From positions 620,001 to 684,000 of the forward strand of contig JADJBU010000026.1 in the NCBI GenBank assembly GCA_016703605.1: DNA of 64,000 nucleotides, in the 5' to 3' direction. The position numbers and the translations under genes are program-made. Below the pieces are notes generated by a model. The model worked only from the letters and a program-made list of their open reading frames with translations, was not told the origin of the DNA and ran no database searches. Every line of letters starts with the position of its first letter. Position 1 is the first letter of the stretch. Source of the DNA: Candidatus Villigracilis adiacens (lineage in GTDB: Bacteria; Chloroflexota; Anaerolineae; Anaerolineales; Villigracilaceae). This document shows, one piece after another, positions 7,622 through 17,212 of the stretch.

Positions 7622-8407
7622 TTAGCGGACGCGGCGTTTCCATTCTTCTTTTAGCAGCAATTCCCTGGGGGTCACCCCGGATTCGAGGGCGAGGAAATCT
7701 GTCAGCAGGCGGTTGAACTGCGGAGGGTTGTCGAGCATGGGGAAGTGACCGGAGTTCTCGAGGTTGATCTGGTGCATGTGCATGGGCAGGTTGGCGCTTT
7801 CGGGCGAGGGGATGCTGTTGAAGGCCGGGTTGTTTGCGCCATAGACGAACAGGCAGGGCACGCCAAAACCGCGGACGTGGGAAAAAATGTCAGTTTGTAA
7901 ACCGCTCATCGAGGCGGCAACAGCAGCCGGGTCCACTTTGGAGGCGTCTGAGAGGGCGGTCATGGCGTCGGGTTGTTTTCCGGTCAACCATTCGGCAAGT
8001 TCGGAGGCGGGGGCGGTCTTCATCCGGGGGTTGAGCGCATTCATGTCGAGCGGCGTGTTGATCGCCATGATGCGGTCGACGCTTTCATGACGTCCCTTGA
8101 GGAAGTGGAAGCCAACCAGCGCGCCGAGATCGTGCCCGACAAGGGCGATCTTGCCGATGCCCATTTCGTCGAGGAAGCGGTTGAGCAGGTCTGCCTGGCG
8201 GTCGAGGCTGTATCGGCTCGTGTCGCGGATGGTGTCGCCAAAGCCGAAGAGGTCGATGGCATAGGCGCGGAACGATGTGGATGCGACCTGCATGGCGTTG
8301 ATCCAGTAACGCCATGAGCCCACCCAGCTGTGCAGGAAGATAATGGGACGTCCGCGTCCCAATGCCTCGTAATGCACCATCGAACCGTCGAGAATGATCG
8401 CGCTCAT
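7622..8407 (-). CDS. Alpha/beta hydrolase with Asp nucleophile
   Basis: A 261-residue alpha/beta-hydrolase fold enzyme. The nucleophile elbow reads VGHDLGA with Asp93 instead of Ser, as in epoxide hydrolases and haloalkane dehalogenases. The oxyanion region is FLHSWVGSW (residues 24-32) and the catalytic His lies in NSGHFPM near residue 220. Its start is directly next to the stop of the receiver gene, so it is the last gene of the large signalling cluster. It is a paralogue of the 20268-21065 protein, which has Ser at the same position. Substrate unknown. Confidence 0.85.
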   Translation of the reverse strand: MSAIILDGSMVHYEALGRGRPIIFLHSWVGSWRYWINAMQVASTSFRAYAIDLFGFGDTIRDTSRYSLDRQADLLNRFLDEMGIGKIALVGHDLGALVGFHFLKGRHESVDRIMAINTPLDMNALNPRMKTAPASELAEWLTGKQPDAMTALSDASKVDPAAVAASMSGLQTDIFSHVRGFGVPCLFVYGANNPAFNSIPSPESANLPMHMHQINLENSGHFPMLDNPPQFNRLLTDFLALESGVTPRELLLKEEWKRRVR

Positions 8408-8782
8408 TTATTTTCCAAATTTCGAAAGAATTGCCCTGACACGCTCGACCAATTGGTCGGGGGCGAAGGGTTTGAGCAGGTATTCCTCCGCGCCCGCCTC
8501 CAACCCGGACTGAATCTCCGATTCCTGTCCTTTGGCTGAGAGAAAGACGACGGGGATGTCTTTAAGCGCCGGGATCTGTTTCATGGCGCGGCAGGCGTCG
8601 TAACCGGTCATGCGCGGCATTCGCACATCCATCATGATGAGGTCGGGGATGATCTCCTGCGCCTTGTGGTATGCCTCTTCGCCGTTGGAGGTGGCGGTCA
8701 CTTCATGGCCGGCAAAGCGAAGCGTGAACGCCACGAGTTCGCGGATGTCTGGTTCGTCTTCTGCAATTAAAATTCTTGCCAT
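8408..8782 (-). CDS. Stand-alone response regulator receiver
   Basis: A 124-residue CheY-like receiver with no output domain. The acidic pocket EDE is at residues 8-10, the phosphoacceptor Asp in LIMMDVRMP is at 52, followed by VVFLSAK and the invariant Lys in LLKPF near 104. It starts immediately after the giant sensor kinase stop and is presumably phosphorylated by it. Output is through protein contacts rather than DNA binding. Confidence 0.92.
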   Translation of the reverse strand: MARILIAEDEPDIRELVAFTLRFAGHEVTATSNGEEAYHKAQEIIPDLIMMDVRMPRMTGYDACRAMKQIPALKDIPVVFLSAKGQESEIQSGLEAGAEEYLLKPFAPDQLVERVRAILSKFGK

Positions 8783-11700
8783 TTAATCTCCGTTTTTATA
8801 GATGGGCAGGCTGAATGAAAACGTACATCCTTCGCCCGGCACGCCCGCGCTTTGCATCCAGATGCGCCCGTTGTGCATTTCCACCAATTGGCGGACGATG
8901 GGCAGCCCCAGCCCGGTTCCGGGGGTGGATAAGACGAGGGGATGCTCGCCCCGGTAAAAACGCTCGAAGATGCGTGCCTGGTCCTCGACCTTGATGCCGA
9001 TTCCGTTATCCTGCACGTCGACCTGAACCTGGTCTGATACGGGGCGGATGTTCACCAGGATGGCGCCGTGTTCGGGGGTGTAATTGTAAGCGTTGACAAC
9101 CAGGTTGCTGACGATCTGGCGCACGCGGGAACTATCGCCCTGAACGAGAGGCAAATCCCGGGGGGCATCCAGCGACAGGGCAACCGGTTTGTTCTCGGTC
9201 TGTGAGCGCCGCAGGACTTCAGCGACGACTTCTTCGGCGATCTCGTAGAGGTTGACCGACCCCTCCTCCAGTTTGACGCGGCCCGATTCAATGCGTGAAA
9301 TATCCAGCAGGTCGCTGACCAGGATGCTCAACCGTTCGATGTTGTTGCGCACCACGTCGAGGAAGTGCATTTGGTTCTCGTTCAGGGAACCTGCCGCGCC
9401 CATGGTCAAAATGTCCACGTAGCCTTTGATGGCGGTCATGGGGGTGCGCAGTTCATGGCTGACGGTCGCCACAAATTCAGATTTGAGGCGGTCCACTTCC
9501 ACTTCGCGGGTGATGTCGCGGAAGATGGACACCGTGCCGAGAAAATCATGAACGAGAATGACCGGCGCGAGATGGATGAGGACGATGCGCCCGTTCTCGA
9601 GTTCGAGCTGCTCGGAATACATTTCGCCGGGATGGTAGGTGGAGGGGTCCGCCGACCAGCGCCGGATGGTCTTGATCCATTCGACGGAGGAACTGCCGAA
9701 CAGCCCGGCGAATCCTTCGAGCGACTTCCCGACCAGTTGGGTTTCGCCAACGCCGATCACCTTTGTAATGGATGAGTTGACGAATGAAATATTGTTGTCG
9801 GCGCCGGTGACCAGAACGCCGTCTGCCACGGCTTCGAGGATGGCTTGCGAGCGGCTCGATTCGACCTGTTCCTTGCGCAGCATCAAGCCCAGGCGCTCCG
9901 CCTGGTCGCGGATCAGTTCATACAGGCGGGCGTTGTTGATCGCCACCGCCACCTGCCCGGCAATGGCTGTCACCAGGTTGAGCAGTTCCGCGCTGAAGAA
10001 ATCTTTTGCGCGATGGAAAACCATCAGAACGCCGATGGCATCCTCGCCCACCGACATGGGTACGGCAATCGCGCTGCGATGGTCCTGTCCGCTGGCTGTG
10101 CTGCGCACCCAGCGCGGGTCGTCGAACAGGTCGCCGATCAATACTGCTTCGCGGTATTTGACGACCCAGCCTGCCAACCCTTCGCCGATCTTCAATGTGA
10201 AGCCCTTGTTGGATGAAGTGGAACGGTCTGAGAGATAGCCGTACCCCGCGCGGTAGTGCAGGAGGTTGTCTTCCGCATGAACGAGCAGGATCGTGCCCTG
10301 CTCCGCGCCGGTGGCGTCATTGAGCAGCGACAATGTGCGGTTCAGGGCGCGGTCGAGGTCGAGGCTCGAAGAGACCTCGGTCAGGATGCGCAGCAGGGTG
10401 TCGGTGTTCTGTTTCTCGCGCTGCAACTGCCCGGTGCGTTCCATGACGCGCAATTCGAGTTCGGAGGCGAGGGTCTGGGTCTCGTTGAAGAGCCGTCCGT
10501 TCTGGATGGCGACGATTGCCTGGTTGGCGAGCGTGCCGAGTAATTGGGCATCCTCGTCGGTGTAGACATCCGGTTTGTAACTCTGGGCGGAGAGCATTCC
10601 CAGCGCCTTGCCGCCCAGCGTCATCGGCACTGCCAGGATCGAACGCGTGCTGTCGTCATCGCCGTCGCCGGCTTGGACAAAATCGATCTTTGAAGCCGCG
10701 GCATCGGGGATCATGACGGGCTTTCCAGAGGCGATCACCTCGCTGCTCAAGCCTTTTCCAAATGGAACACGTTCGCCGTGCAGCCGCTTGCCGCGGTCGT
10801 GGAGATAGACCGCGTCAACCTCGCCCGCGGCTTGGTCCAGCAGGGTGATGACGAAGGAATCGAGCGGCATGAGTCGTTCCGCCGCATGATGAACGGAGAC
10901 GTACACTTCCTCGGGGTTAAGGCTGGCGCTGACCAGCGAACTCGTCTCGTTGAGCACGGCAAAGCGTTCCGCCATGCGCACCGAAGATTGGTACAGGCGG
11001 GCGTTCTCCAACGCGATGCTTGCCTGGTTGGTGATGGTGCGCGCCACTTCGAGTTCGTTGAATCCGAAGCGGGCGTCGCCCACAAGTTGCGCCAGTGCGA
11101 GGGCGGTCAGGGTTTTGCCGCTGGTCAGGGGCAGGATCAGCAGCGCCTTGGAATTCTCTCCGAGCATTTCGAGGATGGAGTTAAGGTCCGGCTCGTTATG
11201 GACGTTATCGGTGGTGAAAATACCCTGAGACTCGCGCAGGCGGCTGAAGATGGGCGCATCCGGCAGGAGCCGCGGCAGTTTCGCCCGAACGCGGGGCGTG
11301 CTGTACTTCCAGAGGTTTTGTCCGCGCTCGAAGGTGACGATGGAGATGCGGCTCGCGCTCAACCCCTGGAACAACTCCTCTGCTGTGGCGGTCAGGATTT
11401 GTTCCGTGTCGAGGGAACGGGTCAACGTGGAGGTGAAACGGTTGAGGGCGGTCAAACGCTGCGAGCGCTGATCGAGTTCGGTGGCGCGTTTGACGCTGTC
11501 TTCAAAGAGGCGCGAGTTGTCGAGGGATACCGCCGCCTGGCTTGCAAAGGTCAGCCCCGCCTGGATCTGTTCGCGGGTGTAATAGTTTGCCTGCCATTTC
11601 TCCACGGCAAGGACGCCCACTAATTCGTTTTTGTAACTGAGCGGAATGCCCAGCCATGAAAGGCGCGGAGATTCAACCGGGATAAACCGCGGGTCTTCGC

Positions 11701-14700
11701 GCACATCCCTGACAAAGATCGGCTGGTTGGTGTGAGCCAGTTCCTTGAAAAGCGCGCTGTCGGTCACCGAAATGGACAAGCCCTGCCGTTCCTCGACATC
11801 CGAAAAGCCGCGCGTCGAGACGACCGTCAGCCGGTCTCTTTCACGGAGCCATAACGCCGCCGTATCGAAGGGCAGGATGGGGCTTAACTGGTCGAGCAGC
11901 GAATGGATGAGTTGTTCGGTGCTCAAACTCGTGGTCAGCGAGGCGGAGGCGTCGTTCAGGGCTTGCAGGTGTCCCGCGCGTTCCTGCGAGGTTTGCACAA
12001 GGCGCATATTATCGAGCGAAAGCGCCACCTGCTGCGCGAGGGAGATCAACAGCGTTTCATCCTCTTCGCGGAAGGCGCCGGTTGTATTGAAGTTATCCAG
12101 CACGAGCAAGCCAAGGCTTTGTTCCCCCGCCACAATTGGCACGACAAGCGAGGCGACCGGCAGCCGCCCGCCGGTTGCCTGGCGGTAATTCGCAAGGTTT
12201 TCCGCGCCAAAGTTGTAATCGCGCGGGAAGTTCACCTCATCGATCCGGCGCGCCCTGCGATTCATAAAGGCGTTGCCGGGCAGGGCTTCCCCGATGCGAT
12301 AATTGATCTTCATCATGCTTTCGTTGTCGGCATAACCCGAGACGGCGCGCGGAACGAGGCTTTCGACATTCGAATCCCATAGCAGCGCCACCCCGGCATG
12401 GGCGTGCGGGATGACGCGCCGGGCGCTTTCGAGGAGCGATTCGAGCACCGCATCAGCTTCCATGCCGGATAAGCCCCGGCTGAATTCGAGAAGCAGGTTT
12501 ACTTCATCGAGCCTGCGGCGGGTCTGATTGAGCAGGAAAATATTCTGAAGAATGACGGAAGTCTGCTGCGAAATCTGGGCGTAAACATGGCGGTCTTCTT
12601 CTGTGAAAGAAGACATGGGTTCCGGGCTTGCCGCCAGCATGGCGGCAACAGGGTTGTTTTCGACAAGAATGGGAAGGCAGATAATGCCTTTGGCGCGCAG
12701 GGCGGTGAGCAGGGGGGCGTCGCGCCACTCGTCGTCTTCGTCAAGATTGGGGATGAGGATGGAATGCCCGGTTTGCAGGCAGGCGCGCAGGGGGTTGCGC
12801 TGACCGTACAACGCCTCCACATTGGTGGAACGCGGCAGGCTGCCCATGACGTGCTGGAGGCGCGATCCGTCTGCCGTTTTTTCCGCCACAAGCGCAACGG
12901 ACATGCCCAGTTGGGTGAGCGTTTCCCTTCCCAAAGCCGAAAGCGCCGACCCGGCATCCAACTGGCGGCTGACCGATTCGGTGATCGCCAACCCGGCGCG
13001 AACGCGCTGGGCGCGCCGGTCCAGGTTGTGAAGGGCAATGGTCTGTTCGAGGTCCTTGCGCAGCAGGACGGGCAGGTCGTCCTTTGCCACGTCGATCAAT
13101 TTTTGCTGGCGTTCGAATGCCGAGTTGAGCGATTCGATGCGCGAACGCAGTTCGTTCTGGCGAAGCATGTTGCGGACGATTAACGCCGCCTGCGCGGAGA
13201 AAACCTCCACAGATTCGATGGCGGCTTTATCCGGGCGCAGCCCGTTGGAGGGATCGTCGAGGCTGATCAAACCGATCATGCTGCCCTCGGCGTCTTCGAG
13301 GGGGACGAGCAGAAAATCTTCCGGCGCCCAGGCATTGATATTTTTTGCCGCCGGGGTATAAACATCCAGCGTGAGATGATGCACATCGGGCGGGATGATG
13401 GGGGTCTGGTCGGCAGGGATGAAATAAGAATGGCTGATCTTGAATTCAGGGCGCATCAACTGCTGGACGCTCGAAAGCGGCTGCTTGCGGGTGGAAAGCT
13501 CATTCCAGGCTTCCTGGGCAAGCCCTGCCGAGGTGATCCGGCGCAGCAACCCTGTTTCCTGTTCGACCATGCTGATAAGCACAACCCGGAACGGGGAGGC
13601 GTCGCGGATTCCGCGGGCGATCATTTGAAGCGCCTGGTCGAGCGGCTGGTCGTGCCCAAGGTTGTGACTCACATCCGTCAGGCGGACAAGTGTCTCGGAA
13701 CGGCGGCGCATCAACTCGCTGTGCTGCTTCTCCACCTGGTAGCGGTTGGCGTTATTGATCGCAATACCCGCCTGAACCGCGAGCATTTTTAACAATTCAA
13801 CGGTTTCAGGCGCAAAGAACGCAGCCCGATTGGAGTGAACGCTGACCAAGCCAACGGCGCGCGCCTGAAAGAGAATTGGCAGGAGCGCGGCAGACCGGGC
13901 GTTTTCATGGGGCGGCAGAACGGCTTCCCGGACGAAATCGTCGATCACAAGAGGTTCCCCGCTGCGGAGAACATTCGCCTCAAAGGAGGTGATGGCGGCT
14001 CCCCGTTCACACCCGGCTTTTAGCAAAATGCCCGGTTCAGACGCCGCCGGTTGGTCGATCAGGATGATCGAACAGCAATCTGCCGCCGATATTCGGATCG
14101 TCTCCTCCCGCAAAATATTCAGCAGGTGTTTGACCTCCAGCGAGGAGACCATCTCACGATTGACCCGCGTGATCATCTCCAGCTGTTCGACCCGTTTGCG
14201 CAGTCCACTGTCGGTTTGGGCGAGCAGGGCTGCCGATTCAACCGCCGCCGCAAGTTGACCCGCCGCCGTGGATACGGCTTGCAGGTCCGAGGTATTGAAA
14301 TGGTCCGACTTTTTACTGCCGAGCAACAACTCGCCCACGCTGCGGTCGCGGACCACAAGCGGCACGACCATTGCCGATTCCATGGCAAGCGCGGTTGCCA
14401 GCGGGCGGTATGCCGGAAGGATGCGCCGGTCGAGGCTCAAGTTTCCGGAAACGAACGGGCGCTTGCTGCCCGAAACCGTGTAGCGGTATTGTGGGTCGTC
14501 GAAATAGATCTGGATGAACGAATCCCCAAGTTCCTCGGGGACGCCATACGTGGAGGGTTGATTAAGAATCAACATGCCGCGGGTTTCATCCAGCAAAAAG
14601 ACTCCGCCGGTGTCGGCATTGAAAAGGCGCGCCAGGTCGCGCACCGAATATTTCATGATCTCGTCCAATGTGGCGGAGGAAGCGGCAAGGCTGGCGATAC

Positions 14701-16201
14701 GCCGCAGGGCGTCGGCGCGCTGGGTGCGGGCGCGCGCCTGCTGCACCAGCAGGACGTTTTCGATGATCGAAGCCGCCTGGCTGGCAACGATGCTCATCAG
14801 GCGCACTTCTTCGGCGCTGAAAGCGATCACACCCCGGGAGTGGTGACCCACTTGCAGAAAGCCGAGCATCCGTCCCGAAGAAAGAAGCGGGATCAATGCC
14901 ACATCGCGGAGGCTTGCCGCGGTCGCGATATCCCCCAGCCCAAGAATCCGCCATGCTTCATCGCTCATCGCATTGGTCGTAATGACCGGCTGCTGGTTCT
15001 CGATCAATTTCTCGGCAGGGCTGCCGGCGGCGATGAGGGCATGATAGATTTCTACAAAATGGGCGGGCAGCCCGCGGAATGGAACCCTGCCTTCGAGCAG
15101 GCGTTTATTTTCGTCGTAAAGCAAAAAGCCAATGATCTCAGCCTGAAAGAGCGGCGCGATGCTCTCGACAAGGCGGGCGATCACATCCTGCCCCTCGCGG
15201 ACGGAGCCGAGGACCTGGTTGAGGTTTGCCAGGCCCGCCAGTTCGGCGCGGCGTTTTTGTTCCTCCTCATGCAGCCTGGCGTTGCGAATGGCAACCGCCG
15301 CCTGCCCCGAGATCAGGTGCAAAAGGTTCAGGTCGTGCGCGCCGAAGGCTCCGCTGCTCATCTGCCCGGCTTCGAGCGTGCCAACCAGTTCGCCGCCCGC
15401 CATGAGCGGAACGCCGAGATAGGAATGGATGGGATTCATCTCGCCGCCGGTCATATACTGCTGCATGGAGGCGATGTCGTTGAAGAGCAGCGGTTCGCGC
15501 CGCTCCGACAGTTGATCGGTCAACCCGCCGAAGCGCGATAACGACGCTGTGACGATCCTGTTCGAGGAGGGGTTCTGGTAGCGAAAGGGGATGAGCGCGT
15601 TGCGTTCGACGTTCCACAATTTCAGTTCCAGCACATCCGAGGGGACCAGCCGCCCGACGTTTTCGAGGATCGAGCGCACGGTCGATTCGAGGTCAAGGCT
15701 TGAGGCAACGTCCTGGCTGAATTCCGTCGCCACGCGCAAGATTTCATCCGAGCCGTCGCTGCCATTGGCGCCGATCGCGGCGGAGGGATCTTTGGCGCGC
15801 ACTGAAAGAAGCATTTTTGGATAAACGCCCGGCACTTCGTAAGAAACTAGCTCGACCGGCTTGCCGCCGATCGTCACCCGCTTCATACCGGGCGTTACGC
15901 AAAGATCGAGGAAGTCATCCGCCGGACGCACGTGCCGGGTCAGGCGCTCGAGATCGGGCGGCTCATCCTCGCGCAGGTTGAAGAGGTCGCGCGCTGGCAG
16001 GCTGGCATACTCCACCCGTCCTCCTGCCTGGAGGACGATGATGGCATCCTTCGAAGTATTCGATGATGTATATAAGGAGGAGGAAACCAGTTCGCCGGAA
16101 GGGGCGGATTGGGAGCGCGCCATCGAGCGCAATACCACCCAGGCTAGCGCGACAACCGCAAGCCCGGCGATGAGTACTCCAGCGCCCAAATCGGCAGACA
16201 T
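8783..16201 (-). CDS. Giant sensor histidine kinase with 11 GAF domains
   Basis: A 2472-residue kinase. One membrane helix (about 7-25) is followed by a PAS-like segment (50-130). Eleven GAF domains come at about 153-312, 325-485, 500-662, 676-820, 838-1015, 1070-1225, 1234-1402, 1414-1566, 1583-1738, 1748-1907 and 1939-2096, each ending in an (A/S)I-x-N-A-R-L-like linker helix. Then come a PAS domain (2115-2235), HisKA with His2249 in SHELRTP, and HATPase with N-box Asn2366/2370, DNGIGI at 2398 and GTGLGL at 2428. Most characterised kinases have one or two GAF domains. The order GAF(n)-PAS-kinase and adjacent lone receivers suggest integration of many signals. GAF ligands cannot be told; no bilin-type Cys motif was recognised. 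Confidence 0.93.
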   Translation of the reverse strand: MSADLGAGVLIAGLAVVALAWVVLRSMARSQSAPSGELVSSSLYTSSNTSKDAIIVLQAGGRVEYASLPARDLFNLREDEPPDLERLTRHVRPADDFLDLCVTPGMKRVTIGGKPVELVSYEVPGVYPKMLLSVRAKDPSAAIGANGSDGSDEILRVATEFSQDVASSLDLESTVRSILENVGRLVPSDVLELKLWNVERNALIPFRYQNPSSNRIVTASLSRFGGLTDQLSERREPLLFNDIASMQQYMTGGEMNPIHSYLGVPLMAGGELVGTLEAGQMSSGAFGAHDLNLLHLISGQAAVAIRNARLHEEEQKRRAELAGLANLNQVLGSVREGQDVIARLVESIAPLFQAEIIGFLLYDENKRLLEGRVPFRGLPAHFVEIYHALIAAGSPAEKLIENQQPVITTNAMSDEAWRILGLGDIATAASLRDVALIPLLSSGRMLGFLQVGHHSRGVIAFSAEEVRLMSIVASQAASIIENVLLVQQARARTQRADALRRIASLAASSATLDEIMKYSVRDLARLFNADTGGVFLLDETRGMLILNQPSTYGVPEELGDSFIQIYFDDPQYRYTVSGSKRPFVSGNLSLDRRILPAYRPLATALAMESAMVVPLVVRDRSVGELLLGSKKSDHFNTSDLQAVSTAAGQLAAAVESAALLAQTDSGLRKRVEQLEMITRVNREMVSSLEVKHLLNILREETIRISAADCCSIILIDQPAASEPGILLKAGCERGAAITSFEANVLRSGEPLVIDDFVREAVLPPHENARSAALLPILFQARAVGLVSVHSNRAAFFAPETVELLKMLAVQAGIAINNANRYQVEKQHSELMRRRSETLVRLTDVSHNLGHDQPLDQALQMIARGIRDASPFRVVLISMVEQETGLLRRITSAGLAQEAWNELSTRKQPLSSVQQLMRPEFKISHSYFIPADQTPIIPPDVHHLTLDVYTPAAKNINAWAPEDFLLVPLEDAEGSMIGLISLDDPSNGLRPDKAAIESVEVFSAQAALIVRNMLRQNELRSRIESLNSAFERQQKLIDVAKDDLPVLLRKDLEQTIALHNLDRRAQRVRAGLAITESVSRQLDAGSALSALGRETLTQLGMSVALVAEKTADGSRLQHVMGSLPRSTNVEALYGQRNPLRACLQTGHSILIPNLDEDDEWRDAPLLTALRAKGIICLPILVENNPVAAMLAASPEPMSSFTEEDRHVYAQISQQTSVILQNIFLLNQTRRRLDEVNLLLEFSRGLSGMEADAVLESLLESARRVIPHAHAGVALLWDSNVESLVPRAVSGYADNESMMKINYRIGEALPGNAFMNRRARRIDEVNFPRDYNFGAENLANYRQATGGRLPVASLVVPIVAGEQSLGLLVLDNFNTTGAFREEDETLLISLAQQVALSLDNMRLVQTSQERAGHLQALNDASASLTTSLSTEQLIHSLLDQLSPILPFDTAALWLRERDRLTVVSTRGFSDVEERQGLSISVTDSALFKELAHTNQPIFVRDVREDPRFIPVESPRLSWLGIPLSYKNELVGVLAVEKWQANYYTREQIQAGLTFASQAAVSLDNSRLFEDSVKRATELDQRSQRLTALNRFTSTLTRSLDTEQILTATAEELFQGLSASRISIVTFERGQNLWKYSTPRVRAKLPRLLPDAPIFSRLRESQGIFTTDNVHNEPDLNSILEMLGENSKALLILPLTSGKTLTALALAQLVGDARFGFNELEVARTITNQASIALENARLYQSSVRMAERFAVLNETSSLVSASLNPEEVYVSVHHAAERLMPLDSFVITLLDQAAGEVDAVYLHDRGKRLHGERVPFGKGLSSEVIASGKPVMIPDAAASKIDFVQAGDGDDDSTRSILAVPMTLGGKALGMLSAQSYKPDVYTDEDAQLLGTLANQAIVAIQNGRLFNETQTLASELELRVMERTGQLQREKQNTDTLLRILTEVSSSLDLDRALNRTLSLLNDATGAEQGTILLVHAEDNLLHYRAGYGYLSDRSTSSNKGFTLKIGEGLAGWVVKYREAVLIGDLFDDPRWVRSTASGQDHRSAIAVPMSVGEDAIGVLMVFHRAKDFFSAELLNLVTAIAGQVAVAINNARLYELIRDQAERLGLMLRKEQVESSRSQAILEAVADGVLVTGADNNISFVNSSITKVIGVGETQLVGKSLEGFAGLFGSSSVEWIKTIRRWSADPSTYHPGEMYSEQLELENGRIVLIHLAPVILVHDFLGTVSIFRDITREVEVDRLKSEFVATVSHELRTPMTAIKGYVDILTMGAAGSLNENQMHFLDVVRNNIERLSILVSDLLDISRIESGRVKLEEGSVNLYEIAEEVVAEVLRRSQTENKPVALSLDAPRDLPLVQGDSSRVRQIVSNLVVNAYNYTPEHGAILVNIRPVSDQVQVDVQDNGIGIKVEDQARIFERFYRGEHPLVLSTPGTGLGLPIVRQLVEMHNGRIWMQSAGVPGEGCTFSFSLPIYKNGD

Positions 16202-16219
16202 TTAAACACCCGCCTGAAT

Positions 16220-17125
16220 TCAGGAACCGGGATCTGCCGTGGGGTCTTGCCGGCGCGCTTCCGCCGCCAGTTCGGTAATCTCCCGAATATCGGCAAAGGA
16301 ATGAATATCCGGCGATACCAACCCTGCCGCAAAGGTCATGAAACCGACCTTCTCGAAACCGCCCTCGGCTTTGGGAGCCTGAATGAACCCCTGTTGACGG
16401 TCGATAAAGTTATAGTGGCTTTGCACTTCCTCCGCAAACCGGTCCTTGATCCTCTGGCGGATCGCGGGAGCCGCCTCGACCGTGGTAATGATAACAAAAT
16501 TATCGCCGCCCGCATGACCGATAAAATCGTTGGGCGTGCCCACTTCGTCCACCACTTCGCCGATCAACATGGCGGAAAAGCGAAGCACATCGTCGCCCGC
16601 CACAAACCCATAGACATCCTTGAAACCTTCAAAGTTATTGATGCGCAAATCGAGCAATGCCCACGACTTCTCGCGGATGATGCGCCGCAGCTGCTCTTCG
16701 ATCAACCTGCCTGCCGGAAGCCCCGAACGCGGGTCGGTGAGGCTTTCGCGTTCCGCGCGGCGGATGGCGCCCTGCACGCGCAGTTTCAACTCCTCGATGT
16801 CGAACGGCTTTGTGATGTAGTCGTCTGCGCCGAGTTCCAAGCCCTGCAGTTTATCGCTGCGTTCGTCCTTTTGGGTCAGGAAGATGACCGGGATGTGGCT
16901 GGTGCGCGTGTTGGTGCGCAGGGTGCGGCAGACTTCATACCCGTCGATGTCGGGGAGCATGATGTCCAGCACGATCAGGTGCGGAAGGACCTGGCGGGTC
17001 TTCTCCAACGCGTCACGACCGCGGTTTGCAACGTCCACATCATATTGCAAACCCGTGAAATAGATTTTGAGCATGTTGGCAATGTCGCCATCGTCTTCCA
17101 CTACCAATAGGCGGGCAGTTCCCAT
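16220..17125 (-). CDS. Response regulator with degenerate GGDEF domain
   Basis: A 301-residue protein. The receiver (1-125) has phosphoacceptor Asp54 in LIVLDIMLP and Lys106 in ITKPF. The second part (about 130-290) is a GGDEF fold whose active-site loop reads H-A-GGDNF (206-210), so the metal/catalytic Glu is replaced by Asn, and no RxxD inhibitory site was evident. Diguanylate cyclase activity is therefore unlikely; a nucleotide-sensing or scaffold role is more plausible. It lies 18 nt upstream of the giant kinase and is probably co-transcribed. Confidence 0.88.
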   Translation of the reverse strand: MGTARLLVVEDDGDIANMLKIYFTGLQYDVDVANRGRDALEKTRQVLPHLIVLDIMLPDIDGYEVCRTLRTNTRTSHIPVIFLTQKDERSDKLQGLELGADDYITKPFDIEELKLRVQGAIRRAERESLTDPRSGLPAGRLIEEQLRRIIREKSWALLDLRINNFEGFKDVYGFVAGDDVLRFSAMLIGEVVDEVGTPNDFIGHAGGDNFVIITTVEAAPAIRQRIKDRFAEEVQSHYNFIDRQQGFIQAPKAEGGFEKVGFMTFAAGLVSPDIHSFADIREITELAAEARRQDPTADPGS

Positions 17126-17212
17126 GTAAGCCTCCTGCCGGTCATCGATTTTTTCGGGGCGTTCTCCCGAAACTCCAAGCGAACGGCATACGTTTCATTC
17201 ATGATATTTTCA

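Noticed and set aside
9365..15541. Long plus-strand open frames opposite the giant kinase gene (for example 14051-15541)
   Set aside because: They mirror the GC-rich codon pattern of the kinase, have no ribosome-binding sites and match no family.
16220..17125. Active diguanylate cyclase
   Set aside because: The GGDEF loop reads GGDNF, with the needed Glu replaced.
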